DNA of 37,477 nucleotides from Solirubrobacterales bacterium (GTDB lineage Bacteria; Actinomycetota; Thermoleophilia; Solirubrobacterales; 70-9): positions 1-37,477 of the forward strand of contig JAJKHV010000171.1 of assembly GCA_021154855.1 (NCBI GenBank), given 5' to 3'. Below, in pieces: positions 36,575 through 37,477 of this stretch. The notes beneath the pieces are model-generated. The model was not told where the DNA came from. It made no database searches and saw only the letters and a list, made by a program, of their open reading frames with translations. The translations under genes and the position numbers were made by a program. The stretch's first letter is position 1. Each line of letters opens with the position of its first letter.

Positions 36575-37477
36575 CTACGCGACCGCGGTCCGGGGGGCGG
36601 TGGGCGAAGCTTCCGGCAGCGGCAGCACGATCGCGTCGCGCTCGTCGGTGAAGGCGGCCGGGCGGTGGCCGCGCAGGCGCTCGTGGTTGCAGACGACGTA
36701 GCACCACTCCATCAGCCGCATGCGCGAGGCGGAGTCGATCTCGGTGATCGTCGCGCCGACCAGGTGCCGGCCGTCCGCCCCGCGGCAGGAGCGAACCTCG
36801 ACCTGCGCGGCAACCTCGTGTGGCTTGCCCGCCGCATCCTCGAGTTGCAGAAGGACCGCGGGTCTGGCGCCTACCTCGAGCGGCGCCTCCATCACCAGTC
36901 CGACGCCGGCAGCGCTGGCGTCGATCAGGCGCCCGGGCACGTGGCCCTCCTCGGAAAAGCACTGGGCGGGCGCATCGCCCTCGAAGCGATAGATCAGCCG
37001 TCGCTGCTGGCGGCGGCCGACGGCGAGCAGGGTGCGGCCGATCCGCCGCAGCTCGATCAGGCCGAGCAGCGGCACGACCACCGCGGCGACGCCGGGCAGG
37101 TCGTGCAGCGGCCCGATGCCGACCAGGTCGAGCAGCCGCAGCACCGTTCCAGCTCCGACCAGCAGCGCGCAGAGCAGGACCAGGTGCAACTTGCGCACCG
37201 CCTTCAGCCCGCCGCCGCCGGTCCCCTGCTTCGGCGTCACCTTGAAGGCGGTGTGGCCGGGGCGGAAGGCGCAGCGCAGCGCCCGCGCGTAGATCTCCAT
37301 CGTCAAGAGCTCGTAGTGAGCCGTCTCGCCGATCTTCATGTAGCCGCGGGCGAGCGCGGAGCCGGCGGTCAGGTTCAAAGTCACCGAAGGCAGCCAGAGC
37401 GCCGCCAGCGCCACCAGGCTGATCTTCATCGGCAGCTCCCAGGTCCACAGCACCAGGCCCAGGGTGGCGAGGAGGAG
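36575..37477 (-). CDS. Cellulose synthase-like (BcsA-type) glycosyltransferase C-terminus with PilZ domain (5' end outside window)
   Basis: ALRCAFRPGHTAFKVTPKQGTGGGGLKAVRKLHLVLL (BcsA-like TM/linker), then PilZ motifs RRQQRRLIYRFEGD and DASAAGVGL. Confidence 0.75.
   Translation of the reverse strand, partial: LLLATLGLVLWTWELPMKISLVALAALWLPSVTLNLTAGSALARGYMKIGETAHYELLTMEIYARALRCAFRPGHTAFKVTPKQGTGGGGLKAVRKLHLVLLCALLVGAGTVLRLLDLVGIGPLHDLPGVAAVVVPLLGLIELRRIGRTLLAVGRRQQRRLIYRFEGDAPAQCFSEEGHVPGRLIDASAAGVGLVMEAPLEVGARPAVLLQLEDAAGKPHEVAAQVEVRSCRGADGRHLVGATITEIDSASRMRLMEWCYVVCNHERLRGHRPAAFTDERDAIVLPLPEASPTAPRTAVA

Overview
This is a GC-rich, actinobacterial-type chromosomal window; codon use and gene content suggest Thermoleophilia/Solirubrobacterales, which is an inference. 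It is dense with protein-coding genes and holds one tRNA. I see no CRISPR array, rRNA, transposase or prophage.

Gene content, left to right:
- a partial GH26-like secreted protein (-)
- a frameshifted recQ (-)
- an EfeO-like cupredoxin lipoprotein and an FTR1/EfeU iron permease, each preceded by a DtxR/IdeR-like box
- a pentose-phosphate/glycolysis block: zwf(-), gnd, pgl, rpiA(-), tkt, tal, pgi
- inside that block: an XRE-HTH + nucleotidyltransferase pair with a perfect 20-bp palindrome at its start, a BBE-type FAD oxidoreductase, an FHA-HTH protein, a TolB-like protein and a Ser/Thr kinase with a beta-propeller
- cydA, cydB and a HAD hydrolase
- a large secreted protein with a repeated Cys module, translationally coupled to an MMPL transporter that carries an in-frame amber stop, with a convergent ArsR-like regulator
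- a divergent cyclopropane synthase / fatty acid desaturase pair
- a large polytopic membrane protein, an MBL-fold hydrolase, UspA and a subtilisin-like protease
- tadA, whose 3' end runs antisense into tRNA-Ser(GGA)
- a partial BcsA-like protein with a PilZ domain

The best candidates for follow-up are the XRE/NTase module with its operator-like palindrome, the secreted-repeat/MMPL operon with its premature stop, and a set of long-armed inverted repeats at gene boundaries in and around the pentose-phosphate block.
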